32,380 bases of DNA from Gammaproteobacteria bacterium. Lineage in GTDB: Bacteria > Pseudomonadota > Gammaproteobacteria > Pseudomonadales > Pseudohongiellaceae. The first letter of the stretch is position 1. Every line of letters begins with the position of its first letter. Shown piece after piece: positions 9,185 to 17,300 of this stretch. The stretch covers positions 1-32,380 of the forward strand of contig PBTO01000092.1 in NCBI GenBank assembly GCA_002726595.1, written 5' to 3'. A model generated the notes under the pieces. The model had not been told where the DNA came from. It searched no databases and saw nothing but the letters and a program-made list of their open reading frames with translations. The translations under genes were made by a program, and so were the position numbers.

Positions 9185-9805
9185 TTAGCGACAGCTTGCC
9201 ACTGCCATTGCCGCCATGACAAACATGGGATAACGAGTGGCGCTTTTTACCTGCTTGGTAGTGTTCTTATCCAGTTCTAGATAACGGCCAATTTCCTTGA
9301 ATGACAAATCCAACCTGCCTGTGTTTTCTCCAACATGGACTAGACTCTGGAATAATTCCGAAAATACTTTTGGATGGCGACTCAGCGCTGCTGCCAGTTC
9401 CATACCACCCTCTAGACTGGCTATTATGTCAGACAACACTTGTTTGAACGCCTAGTTGGTGGTTGATCCTTCCAGACCTTTCAGAGCCCGGTCCAGCGGT
9501 AGGCCAGCTTTGGTAAGACTGTACATCTGCCGCGCAAACATGATCAGCTCATCCGCTTCGATTTTCTTCCTCGCGAAAATTGCATTGATTTGTTCTATGA
9601 CCGAGGCATCGGACCCAGGTCCCGATTTTGTTGCAGTGCCAGTTTTCTTCGGCTTGGGCGTGGCCCCTTTTACTTCGCGAATTTCTATAGGAGTGATGCT
9701 GTCCCCAAATAATAAACTCGCCACATCATCTTCTGTTCCCGCATCCATATTGCCAGAAACCAGTGCGCCGGTGCTGTTTCTTCCGCTGTATTGAAATCGT
9801 GCCAT
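9185..9805 (-). pseudogene. mshG: mshG (GspF/PilC-like inner-membrane platform protein), nonsense-mutated and truncated
   Basis: MshG is normally an inner-membrane platform protein of about 400 aa with two GspF domains, needed for pilus assembly. Here the frame starts MARFQYSGRNSTGALV and reads 117 codons to an in-frame TAG (9452-9454). It continues in the same frame as AFKQVLSDIIASLEGG… to KSATRYPMFVMAAMAVA, then hits a stop after only 206 codons in total. The second half, including the later membrane segments and second GspF domain, is missing. Two lesions (amber and 3' truncation) make function unlikely. The truncation point is the join to mshQ. The gene follows mshE by 47 bp. An assembly error is a possible alternative for the join but would not explain the amber. 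Confidence 0.88.
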
Positions 9806-9852
9806 CGTATTCTAATTAAACTCCGGTTATATCGAATACATCTGAACTTTAA

Positions 9853-11586
9853 CTATGCCACATCCATAAAGTCACTGGAATCATCCACCTGCTCTGCCAC
9901 TCGTTTTACTTCTTCCAGGCTGGTAATGCCCTTCGCTGCATCCTCCAGCGCGCTGACCACCAGTGGCTGATAGCCCGGGGTTTTTCTGGCAAATTTTACA
10001 AAATCCGACGAGTTCGAGCGCCGTAGCGCGTCTGACAGTGCGTCGTTCAAAACCAGTAATTCAAATACACCCACACTGTGCCGATAACCGGTATTATTGC
10101 ACCGGTGGCAACCTTCCGGTTGCTTCAGTTTCATCTGGGACGCTCCTTCCTCTCCTAATAGTGACACAATCCAGGCCTTTTCAGTGCTATCAGGTGAATA
10201 ATCTGTGAAGCAGTTATCACATAAACGCCGAATCAGTCGCTGCGCAACCACCGCTCTTAACGCGGTTGCTGCGAGAAACCCTTCCGCGCCCATATCGACC
10301 AGGCGCATTGCGCTGGATACTGCGTCGTTGGTGTGCAGGGTGGAGAGCACCAGGTGACCTGTCATGGCAGCGCGCAGGGCAATCTCGGCGGTTTCGGTGT
10401 CTCTTATCTCACCTACCAGCAATATATCCGGGTCCTGACGCAGCGCCGAGCGTAAAATTCGGGCAAACGACAGGTCGATCTTGGGGTTGATCTGAACCTG
10501 GTTTATTCGATGCAGGCGGTATTCTACCGGGTCTTCAACCGTAATGATTTTCTTGCCTATTTCATTGAGTTCCTGCAGCGCGCCATAGAGAGTTGTGGTT
10601 TTACCGCTACCGGTAGGACCAGTAACCAGAATCAATCCGTGTGGCATGTGGATTAGCTTGCGGAAGCGCTCCAGTATATACTCAGGCATGCCAACATGAT
10701 CAAGATCAGTTGCACCTTCCGTTTGATCCAGCAATCGCATTACCACCGATTCACCATTTTCAATCGGCATGGTTGATAGTCTGATATCCAGCTTTCTGCC
10801 TTTGACCTTCAAACTAAAGCGACCATCCTGTGGCAGACGCTTCTCGGAAATATCTAATCCGGATAACAATTTCAACCGCAAAACCAGTGCAGGCGCGATG
10901 CGTTTTTCCTTCATCACCTGTTCCTGCAAGATACCATCGACACGTTGCCTGATGCGCAGAACATTTTCATCGGGTTCAATATGAATATCAGAGGCGCGAA
11001 CCTGCACTGCATCTTCAAAAATCGATTTCAACAGTTTAACAACAGGCGCATCGCTGTCATCAACTTCGAGGGCCAGGGAGTCGAGGTCGAACTGGCCTTC
11101 GGTTAGTTCCTCGTCCAGCTCTTCGGCAAAACTGGCGATCTCTTCCGTGCGCCTGTAGACAAGGTCCAGAGTGCTTAATAATTCACTTTCCCTAACGACT
11201 GCTTGCTGAATTGGTCTCTGTAAAATTCTCTCCAGTTCATCAAAGGCAAAAATATCCATTGGGTCGGCCATGCCAACCAGCAAATTGGAATTCTTGTCAG
11301 AAAGTACGATGGCTCGGTAACGCCGCGCATAGGACTCCGGCAACAATTGAATCAGATTTACATCGAAGTTGTATCGCCTTAAATCAATGAAGGGGACCTC
11401 TAGCTGCTGGGAAAGAAAACTGAGAAACTGCTCTTCTTCCAAATAGCCCAGATCTATCAAGACCCGGCCTAACTTATGCCCGACTGCTTTCTGCTTCTTC
11501 AGGGCAGCCATTAACTGCGCTTCGGTTATAACCTGGTTTTCAACCAGCAGGTCACCGATTCTGATTTTCTGTTTTGTAATCGCCAT
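9853..11586 (-). CDS. mshE: MSHA pilus assembly ATPase MshE with c-di-GMP-binding MshEN domain
   Basis: MshE is the cytoplasmic GspE/PilB-type hexameric ATPase that drives MSHA pilus extension. The N-terminus carries two tandem MshEN motifs (about 9-33, IGDLLVENQVITEAQL; about 38-62, KLGRVLIDLGYLEEEQ), which in Vibrio cholerae MshE form the c-di-GMP receptor. The ATPase domain has Walker A GPTGSGKTT (323-331), the Asp box ED (351-352) and Walker B DILLVGEIRD (about 387-396). A zinc-type cysteine set is present (C456, C459, C493, C496). The length of 577 aa is normal and no lesion is visible. mshN ends 8 bp upstream. The gene ends in TAG. It is intact although its pilin substrate genes are gone from this locus. 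Confidence 0.95.
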   Translation of the reverse strand: MAITKQKIRIGDLLVENQVITEAQLMAALKKQKAVGHKLGRVLIDLGYLEEEQFLSFLSQQLEVPFIDLRRYNFDVNLIQLLPESYARRYRAIVLSDKNSNLLVGMADPMDIFAFDELERILQRPIQQAVVRESELLSTLDLVYRRTEEIASFAEELDEELTEGQFDLDSLALEVDDSDAPVVKLLKSIFEDAVQVRASDIHIEPDENVLRIRQRVDGILQEQVMKEKRIAPALVLRLKLLSGLDISEKRLPQDGRFSLKVKGRKLDIRLSTMPIENGESVVMRLLDQTEGATDLDHVGMPEYILERFRKLIHMPHGLILVTGPTGSGKTTTLYGALQELNEIGKKIITVEDPVEYRLHRINQVQINPKIDLSFARILRSALRQDPDILLVGEIRDTETAEIALRAAMTGHLVLSTLHTNDAVSSAMRLVDMGAEGFLAATALRAVVAQRLIRRLCDNCFTDYSPDSTEKAWIVSLLGEEGASQMKLKQPEGCHRCNNTGYRHSVGVFELLVLNDALSDALRRSNSSDFVKFARKTPGYQPLVVSALEDAAKGITSLEEVKRVAEQVDDSSDFMDVA

Positions 11587-11594
11587 AAGATTGA

Positions 11595-12803
11595 CTAATT
11601 TCTTAACACGTTTAGTCTTTGCTGACTACGCTGCCGCAAACTTGCGCTCAGGTTAGGTATCTGCATCGCCTGGATATAAGCCTCCAACGCGACTTCTTGA
11701 TTGCCGAGTAAGTCCTGCGCTGAAGCAAAACCATACCACCATTTTCCCTGGCTTCGGTCCAGCTGTACCAATCCAGAGTAGCTGAGCGTAGCCCCTTCAT
11801 AGTTCTCGCTCGCAAGTTGCGCCATGGCCAGGAACTCATGATATTCCGGGTCTTCAGACAAGGTTGGTGCCCTGCTTAGTAATAACTGTGCAGCTACATC
11901 GAACTGGCCGTCATTAATCAGCAACCTGGCTTTTAGCTTCTTGTACCCTGAATGATTGGGCACCAATGCCAACCCGCCCTCAATAATGGTAAATGCGTCC
12001 TGTGCCTGTCCCTGATTCACTAGAAGCTTGGCAAAAGTCTCTCTGGAAAAATGCGCGTTGGGATTCAGGCTTATGTATTTATACAACTCAGTAAATGCCA
12101 ATTCACTTTGATTGGCATTTATCAAGGCCAGAGCCTTTTGTACATTTTCCGTATCCAGTTCCGCCGCAGTTAATTCGCTTCTGTTTTTTACGGAGTCTGT
12201 AGCTACCGCAGACCTATCCACTACAACCGACTGAATTCCACTGTTGGAAGTGGCTACTGCCGGTGCAGTATTGCGCGAAGGTGCAGGTTCTACTGGCGCA
12301 ATTGCTGTTGGCTTAGGTGCTATTAGTTCAGGAGCTAGTTCCGCAGTTGTAACAGGTGGTGTATTTACCTCAACTACCGCAGCAGTCGTTGTAATTTCCT
12401 CAGCGGCGGGAGCAGGCGCCGGGATTTCCTCGACAGTTTGAACCGGTAAATCTGTAGCCGGCGGAGGCTGGGTGCTAGCCGTCTCAGCCACGATTACTTC
12501 CTCTTCGCCTGGCGTTTCCGCACTGACAGGTTCACCAACAGCGGTATTTGAATTAGCCGTTGATGATATTGCCGGTGTATCGATACCCAACTGCTGGGTG
12601 GTAACTCCTCGATTCAATTGCAGGTAGAAAAAGGCCAGCGCAAGTGTTACAGCTACCAAACCCATAGCAATAATATAGAGCTTTCTGTTGTCCTGATAAA
12701 TCTCGACTTCGCTTGCCGGGACCAGGCGAGACGCTGTCGACCCTCCGCTGGTTCCTTTACGGCGCTGATCAAGATCGCGCAACATGTCATTAACTAGGCT
12801 CAT
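11595..12803 (-). CDS. mshN: MSHA biogenesis protein MshN (TPR protein)
   Basis: The opening MSLVNDMLRDLDQRR is typical of MshN. One membrane segment (about 44-62, LYIIAMGLVAVTLALAFFYL) is followed by a Pro/Ala/Thr/Glu-rich linker (about 90-190) and then tetratricopeptide-like repeats to the end. The protein is probably anchored in the inner membrane with periplasmic repeats that support secretin and platform assembly. Its ATG overlaps the mshM stop (ATGA), indicating coupled translation. It ends in TAG. MshN proteins are poorly conserved, so the call leans on gene order as well as on the N-terminus. Confidence 0.88.
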   Translation of the reverse strand: MSLVNDMLRDLDQRRKGTSGGSTASRLVPASEVEIYQDNRKLYIIAMGLVAVTLALAFFYLQLNRGVTTQQLGIDTPAISSTANSNTAVGEPVSAETPGEEEVIVAETASTQPPPATDLPVQTVEEIPAPAPAAEEITTTAAVVEVNTPPVTTAELAPELIAPKPTAIAPVEPAPSRNTAPAVATSNSGIQSVVVDRSAVATDSVKNRSELTAAELDTENVQKALALINANQSELAFTELYKYISLNPNAHFSRETFAKLLVNQGQAQDAFTIIEGGLALVPNHSGYKKLKARLLINDGQFDVAAQLLLSRAPTLSEDPEYHEFLAMAQLASENYEGATLSYSGLVQLDRSQGKWWYGFASAQDLLGNQEVALEAYIQAMQIPNLSASLRQRSQQRLNVLRN

Positions 12804-13714
12804 AGGTAAAACCTGCCTACATAGAATATCAGCGCAGCACCGACAAAAATTCCAGCTATCGCAATAAATGCTGGCCGGTAATTATTGCTCGGTAATTCAA
12901 CACCTTCCGTGTCGTCAGCCGCGGAGCGAACATGATCTATCTGCACGGTTCGCTCGCCCCTGCCAAACGCCACCATGAGTGCCTTGTGGCACAGAATATT
13001 AATTACCCGTGGAATACCTTCACTGGCACGGTACAAATTGTCCACTGCTCGCCTGGTGAATAAGAATGGTCCGTTATAACCTGCGGTCGCAAGCCTGTGA
13101 ACTACATATCTCTCAGTGCCCTCTCTATCCAGCGACTCAATCGTGAAAGAAAATGTAATTCTCTGCCTTAACTGCCGAAGAGACGGTTGTGCCAGGGCTA
13201 CATCGATTTCCGGTTGCGCAAACAACACCACTTGAAATAACTTGGCCTGTTCAGTTTCTATGTTAGTAAGCAACCTCAAGGCTTCTAGTGTCTGCTCGGG
13301 CATGGCGTGGGCTTCGTCAATAAACAGCACTACCTGCTTACTATTGGCAGAGTATTCAACCAGTTTTTCCGTAATTGCCTTTAGCAATCGATGATAGCCA
13401 ATATCTTGTTCAACATTCAGATCCAGTTCTTCGGCGAAGGCCAGGAATAATCCTTTCGGGCTAAGTACCGGGTTGGGAATATAGGCAGTTATGTAGCTTT
13501 CCTTGTCTTCTTCCAGTGTGTTCAACACCTTTCGACAAAGCATGGTCTTACCCGTGCCCACCTCACCTACAATCTTTATAAAGCCTTCAGCATTGGCTAG
13601 CGAAACCATAAGCATATTGTAGGCCTTGTGGTAGCTTGCCATATTTAGAAAAAAATGTGCGTTCGGTGTAAGAGTAAATGGAAGCTCTCTCAGGCCGAAA
13701 TGTTGTAAATACAT
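12800..13714 (-). CDS. mshM: MSHA biogenesis protein MshM (ExeA-like AAA ATPase)
   Basis: This is a 304-aa ExeA/GspA-type ATPase. It begins MYLQHFGLRELPFTLTPN, a hallmark of the family. Walker A is GEVGTGKT (about 51-58) and Walker B is VVLFIDEAHAMP (about 128-139). A single hydrophobic segment close to the C-terminus (FIAIAGIFVGAALIFYVG) probably anchors it in the inner membrane, with the ATPase domain in the cytoplasm. By analogy with ExeA it helps assemble the secretin MshL. It follows mshL by 18 bp and overlaps mshN by 4 bp. No lesion is visible. Confidence 0.92.
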   Translation of the reverse strand: MYLQHFGLRELPFTLTPNAHFFLNMASYHKAYNMLMVSLANAEGFIKIVGEVGTGKTMLCRKVLNTLEEDKESYITAYIPNPVLSPKGLFLAFAEELDLNVEQDIGYHRLLKAITEKLVEYSANSKQVVLFIDEAHAMPEQTLEALRLLTNIETEQAKLFQVVLFAQPEIDVALAQPSLRQLRQRITFSFTIESLDREGTERYVVHRLATAGYNGPFLFTRRAVDNLYRASEGIPRVINILCHKALMVAFGRGERTVQIDHVRSAADDTEGVELPSNNYRPAFIAIAGIFVGAALIFYVGRFYL

Positions 13715-13732
13715 GCCTTGCGCTGTCCTAAG

Positions 13733-15595
13733 TTAATTATTGGCAAATGGATCGATGGAGCGACTCAGTTCACTAAATCTGTCATTGCTTTCATTTATCG
13801 GGTCCTGCTCACTCGCCAGGCTTTGTACAACAGGCTTCAATAAAATAATGAATTCACTTTTTACCGTTTGAGTTTGCTTCTGCTCCAGAACTGCTCCGAC
13901 AATGGGAATTTTATCTGCTCCGGGTAATCCGGCTGTCTCGTTTACATTGCGCTCGAAGGCCAGTCCGCCAAGCACGACTATTTGCCCGTTAACCGCCTTT
14001 ATCACAGTATCGATTTCACGAGTTGAAGTTCTTGCCAGCGGTACAACCTGTCCACCAATATTCTTGGACTGCTCATCTACTGCGCTGACAGTTGGATGAA
14101 CGTGCAAAGTAATTTCGCCGGAAAGGCTTATCTGTGGAGTAATATCCATCGAAATACCGGAGAAAAATTGCTGCAGATTATTGTCGCTATTTGTTGTCGT
14201 GTTGGCAGCAGAGGCAACGGTAGTTGAATCAGTCTGGGTTTGGAAAAATTCCTGCACACCTACCTGAAAAACTGCTTTCTGATTATTCAGTGCCCGAAGC
14301 TGAGGGCTGGAAATCACCTGTGTTGAGCCTCTAGTTTGCAATAACTGGAATACCGCATCGAAATCTGTAAAAGCTGTGCTGATTTGAAGTGGATTAGAGA
14401 GCCCATCTATACTGCTACCGGCAGATACCAGTTGTCCTACCACATCGCTAGTACTGCCTAACAGGCCTTCTGCTGTGCCTCGAAATTCACCACTGCCTGT
14501 AATCGGGTTATTTGCCTGCTGCCCGAATGTGTCGAAGTCCAGCGCGTATTGAAAACCCTTATTGAGAATGACCTCCAGAAACTGTACTTGAATAGTCACT
14601 TCTCTGCGCAGGGATTCCTGCGCTGCATTGATGAATGCCTCGATGCGGTCAATCTCTGCCGGGAAAGCAGTTACAATCACGATACCGGTTTGTGGTTGCA
14701 CCAGAACACTCTTGCCTTCATCTGTCACTGTAGATTGATTGCGGCTACCGATGCTGCCAATGCCGCCAAATATTCCTCCACCGCCGCCTGCCGACGCTCC
14801 CGTTGATCCACCGGTACTTTCTACACCAATCAGGTTGGATATCACCACCTCGAGTTCAGACCAGAAGTCCGTGCCGGTGGAAGTGGAAATTTGCCCACCA
14901 GCACCACCGCCTCCGCCAAAGCCGCCCTGACCACCACTGAATCCACCACCACTAAAACCACCACCACCAAACCCGCTATTCCCACCGCCACCGTTCTGGC
15001 TATTGGTGCTGGTAACCTGAATGCTTGAACTGCCCTGCCTTTGTACATCCAGATAATCGATCATGAACTGACGTGTTCGCAGTCCACCTGGGCGTATAGT
15101 GAATATATTGCCGCGCCGGCTTATGTCGAGATTATACAGCTCCGCCACTGTATCCATCGCCTCCTCAATGGTTACGTTAGGAATGCTGAGATTAATCTGC
15201 ACATCGACATCCGGACTGATCACAACGCCATAATCTGTATCGACAACCAGACTGTTGAAAAATACATCTGCGGGTAAATTTGGCGAGCTGATTGACACTC
15301 TTTCCTCTACCGGAGTCAGCAACCTTTGATCAAGAGAGAGCGAGGGTATAAGCTCGTTAAGCAACCCTGTTCCCGCTCCGCTTCCCACTCCCGTTCCCGC
15401 CTGCTGGATTGACTGGCTTTCTGCAACTGATGGGCCAGCAGCTTGCTCGAGAGTATCCTGAATTTCGGTCAAAATAGTCGTATCGTTTCTGGAGTCCATT
15501 AGACCGGCACACGAAGACAGAAATATAGCCAACAGAGCAACAACCCCGACTTTTGCAGGCACCGAAATTTGTTTTAGTTCATTTATTCTGATCAA
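13733..15595 (-). CDS. mshL: MSHA outer-membrane secretin MshL
   Basis: MshL forms the outer-membrane pore for the pilus. A lipoprotein signal ends at the lipobox LSSC (about residues 26-29). N-terminal secretin/STN-type domains are followed by a Gly/Ser-rich stretch (about 200-290: GGGGNSGFGGGGFSGGG and more). The conserved C-terminal secretin domain follows (VQVQFLEVILNKGFQYALDFD…VISSPQLRALNNQKAVFQVG…VLGGLAFERN). The length of 620 aa is somewhat above the usual, mainly because of the Gly-rich insert. It sits 17 bp after mshK and 18 bp before mshM, so it is part of one operon. No frameshift was seen. Confidence 0.93.
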   Translation of the reverse strand: MIRINELKQISVPAKVGVVALLAIFLSSCAGLMDSRNDTTILTEIQDTLEQAAGPSVAESQSIQQAGTGVGSGAGTGLLNELIPSLSLDQRLLTPVEERVSISSPNLPADVFFNSLVVDTDYGVVISPDVDVQINLSIPNVTIEEAMDTVAELYNLDISRRGNIFTIRPGGLRTRQFMIDYLDVQRQGSSSIQVTSTNSQNGGGGNSGFGGGGFSGGGFSGGQGGFGGGGGAGGQISTSTGTDFWSELEVVISNLIGVESTGGSTGASAGGGGGIFGGIGSIGSRNQSTVTDEGKSVLVQPQTGIVIVTAFPAEIDRIEAFINAAQESLRREVTIQVQFLEVILNKGFQYALDFDTFGQQANNPITGSGEFRGTAEGLLGSTSDVVGQLVSAGSSIDGLSNPLQISTAFTDFDAVFQLLQTRGSTQVISSPQLRALNNQKAVFQVGVQEFFQTQTDSTTVASAANTTTNSDNNLQQFFSGISMDITPQISLSGEITLHVHPTVSAVDEQSKNIGGQVVPLARTSTREIDTVIKAVNGQIVVLGGLAFERNVNETAGLPGADKIPIVGAVLEQKQTQTVKSEFIILLKPVVQSLASEQDPINESNDRFSELSRSIDPFANN

Positions 15596-15612
15596 TTTTT
15601 CTCTCCGCCGCG

Positions 15613-16002
15613 CTAACGATCATCCACTGTTTCTTTGATAGATTCAGAGAACAGTTCAACTCTTCTTTCCTCAGTACCCTCGATTAGAAGATCTACTCCA
15701 CCTCTATCGATTCCGATAACCTGGGCATTCCCAATTAGATCACCGATCGTTACCCTTTCGTCGTTCACCACCGCCAGCGGCAAAGTAGAACTTGCACGAA
15801 TAAAAGTTACTTCGAATCCACCTGAGCTAACTGCTCCGGACAAAGTGACTGGCCCACTATCGGTAGCAGCAGTAGATGACACAGAATAAAATGGCCTGGT
15901 TGGATCAACCAGATCTTCCCCATCGATTACCTCTGCACCCAAGGGCAAACAAAATGCCACCGAGATGAATGCTATTGCTGTTTTGTAAAAACTAAACACC
16001 AA
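15613..16002 (-). CDS. mshK: MSHA biogenesis protein MshK
   Basis: This is a 129-aa protein with an N-terminal signal peptide or anchor (about 7-22) and the DPTRPF motif soon after, which is typical of MshK and related PilP/GspC-like periplasmic proteins. It probably links the inner-membrane proteins (MshI/J) to the secretin. Its start overlaps the mshJ end by 11 bp, so translation is probably coupled. Small MshK proteins are weakly conserved; position between mshJ and mshL supports the call. Confidence 0.82.
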   Translation of the reverse strand: MVFSFYKTAIAFISVAFCLPLGAEVIDGEDLVDPTRPFYSVSSTAATDSGPVTLSGAVSSGGFEVTFIRASSTLPLAVVNDERVTIGDLIGNAQVIGIDRGGVDLLIEGTEERRVELFSESIKETVDDR

Positions 16003-16711
16003 TAAAACCCTCTTCCGTGCTCAGTGTGTGTATCTCCAGCGTTACGCTGGCACTGGGCCATTCCAACTGCCGAAAACTTATTTCATCCCAGAAGAAACTA
16101 CCGGTGATTTCCTCAAAGTAGCGCAGATACTTCAGCGTGTTAAAAAAATCACCCTGAAACTTAATAACCAGGCCATGCTCATAGACCTGGCCTGATACAT
16201 CCGCCTCTGTTACTTCATCCAGATTTACCGCACCGGTCTCAGCTAATAATTCATTAATATTCGTCACTCCTACCCGAAGAGGTGATGCGGCAACATTTTC
16301 AAAGCGCACCAGCTCCAGACCTGTTTGCCGTTCAAGCACTGAGGTCAGAACTTCCGTCATGGCATTCGGTGTTATCATATCACCCGCAAGACTTTCAATT
16401 TCTTCATCCAGCACTACCTGATCCCGTGAAATCACCAGAAGCCGATTATTTGCAAACCGGTTAGGATCCACTTGACTCGCTTCAACCATTGAAGCATATG
16501 CTGTCTGCTGTGCCTGAATCTGCCGGGTGGTCGTGTCCACCTGCCCCTGAAGACTAACTATCTCTGCCTGAAGCGGATCAAAAACCAATGTCAGATAAGC
16601 CATACCCATTCCTGCAAGCAACATCCCAAGCACCAAAATACGCTCAGATCGTGGCCTTGATTCAATGTTATTGGACAGTCGGTCCAATTGCAGTCTTAAT
16701 TGTTCATTCAT
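15992..16711 (-). CDS. mshJ: MSHA biogenesis protein MshJ (PilO-like)
   Basis: This is a 239-aa PilO/GspM-like inner-membrane protein. It has a short cytoplasmic N-terminus (LQLDRLSNNIESRPRSER), one membrane segment (about 24-43), a coiled-coil stretch (EIVSLQGQVDTTTRQIQAQQ) and a periplasmic ferredoxin-like domain. It would pair with the PilN-like protein upstream to form the alignment subcomplex. It overlaps that gene's stop by 8 bp and mshK's start by 11 bp. No lesion was seen. Confidence 0.86.
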   Translation of the reverse strand: MNEQLRLQLDRLSNNIESRPRSERILVLGMLLAGMGMAYLTLVFDPLQAEIVSLQGQVDTTTRQIQAQQTAYASMVEASQVDPNRFANNRLLVISRDQVVLDEEIESLAGDMITPNAMTEVLTSVLERQTGLELVRFENVAASPLRVGVTNINELLAETGAVNLDEVTEADVSGQVYEHGLVIKFQGDFFNTLKYLRYFEEITGSFFWDEISFRQLEWPSASVTLEIHTLSTEEGFIGV

Positions 16712-17300
16712 TAGATGTGCTCAGAACAAATGAAAAATATTGCTCATCAACGCTGCCGCGAAAAATACGCGGGTTGTAATGCATCGCCCTTAACGGGCTT
16801 GTGCCTCTTTCTATATTGTCCACGTATCGAGGCACCAGGGCAGAATCGCGCACTTGCCCTTGCAGGCTTACTACATCACCACCATCAGAAAAACTGAATG
16901 AGTTAATGCTTAACCCTTCCATTGATGCTCGGGAGAGGTCTTTAAAGTAATCTGAAAACCCAACAAGGTTGCCCAATTGCGTATCACGAAGAAAATCTCT
17001 AATATCGCGACTGGCTTCCAATATTGCCTCAGCTGTGTCCAGTCGCGCGGTCAATTCCAGGTTCTGTGTTCGCCGCGCGAGAACACCATCAAGCTCACTG
17101 GTTTTTCGGGTTTCTTCAGTGAGCTGCTCACGTAGTACAGCTAACTCACTGTTCAACTGCACCCTGGTGAATATTTCATAGGCAGAAATCAATGCCATAA
17201 CAGCAAGCGCACCACCGAAAATCTACAGCATCAGCACCGAAGTAAGCTGGTCCTTTTTGACCTTCAATTCCGACAAATAGAGGTTTATCTGCTGTTTCAT
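16704..17300 (-). pseudogene. mshI2 / PilN-like MSHA protein with an in-frame amber codon
   Basis: The natural start is ATG 17300, which overlaps the mshI stop (TAATG). The product begins MKQQINLYLSELKVKKDQL, a typical PilN N-terminus. Codon 26 is TAG (17223-17225), inside the membrane anchor, and the frame then continues IFGGALAVMALISAYEIF and on to 16704 with no other lesion. A restart at ATG 17198 (the tracked 164-aa ORF) would lose the cytoplasmic PilM-binding peptide and part of the membrane segment, so it would probably not work. CAG (Gln) to TAG is the simplest change. Alternatives are amber read-through or a sequencing error. Confidence 0.83.

Noticed and set aside
9452-17225. Genome-wide reassignment of TAG to glutamine
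   Set aside because: Many intact genes in the window end in TAG at the expected length (glnII, gpmI, ctp, hisB, mshE, mshN, mshQ), so TAG is a normal stop here.
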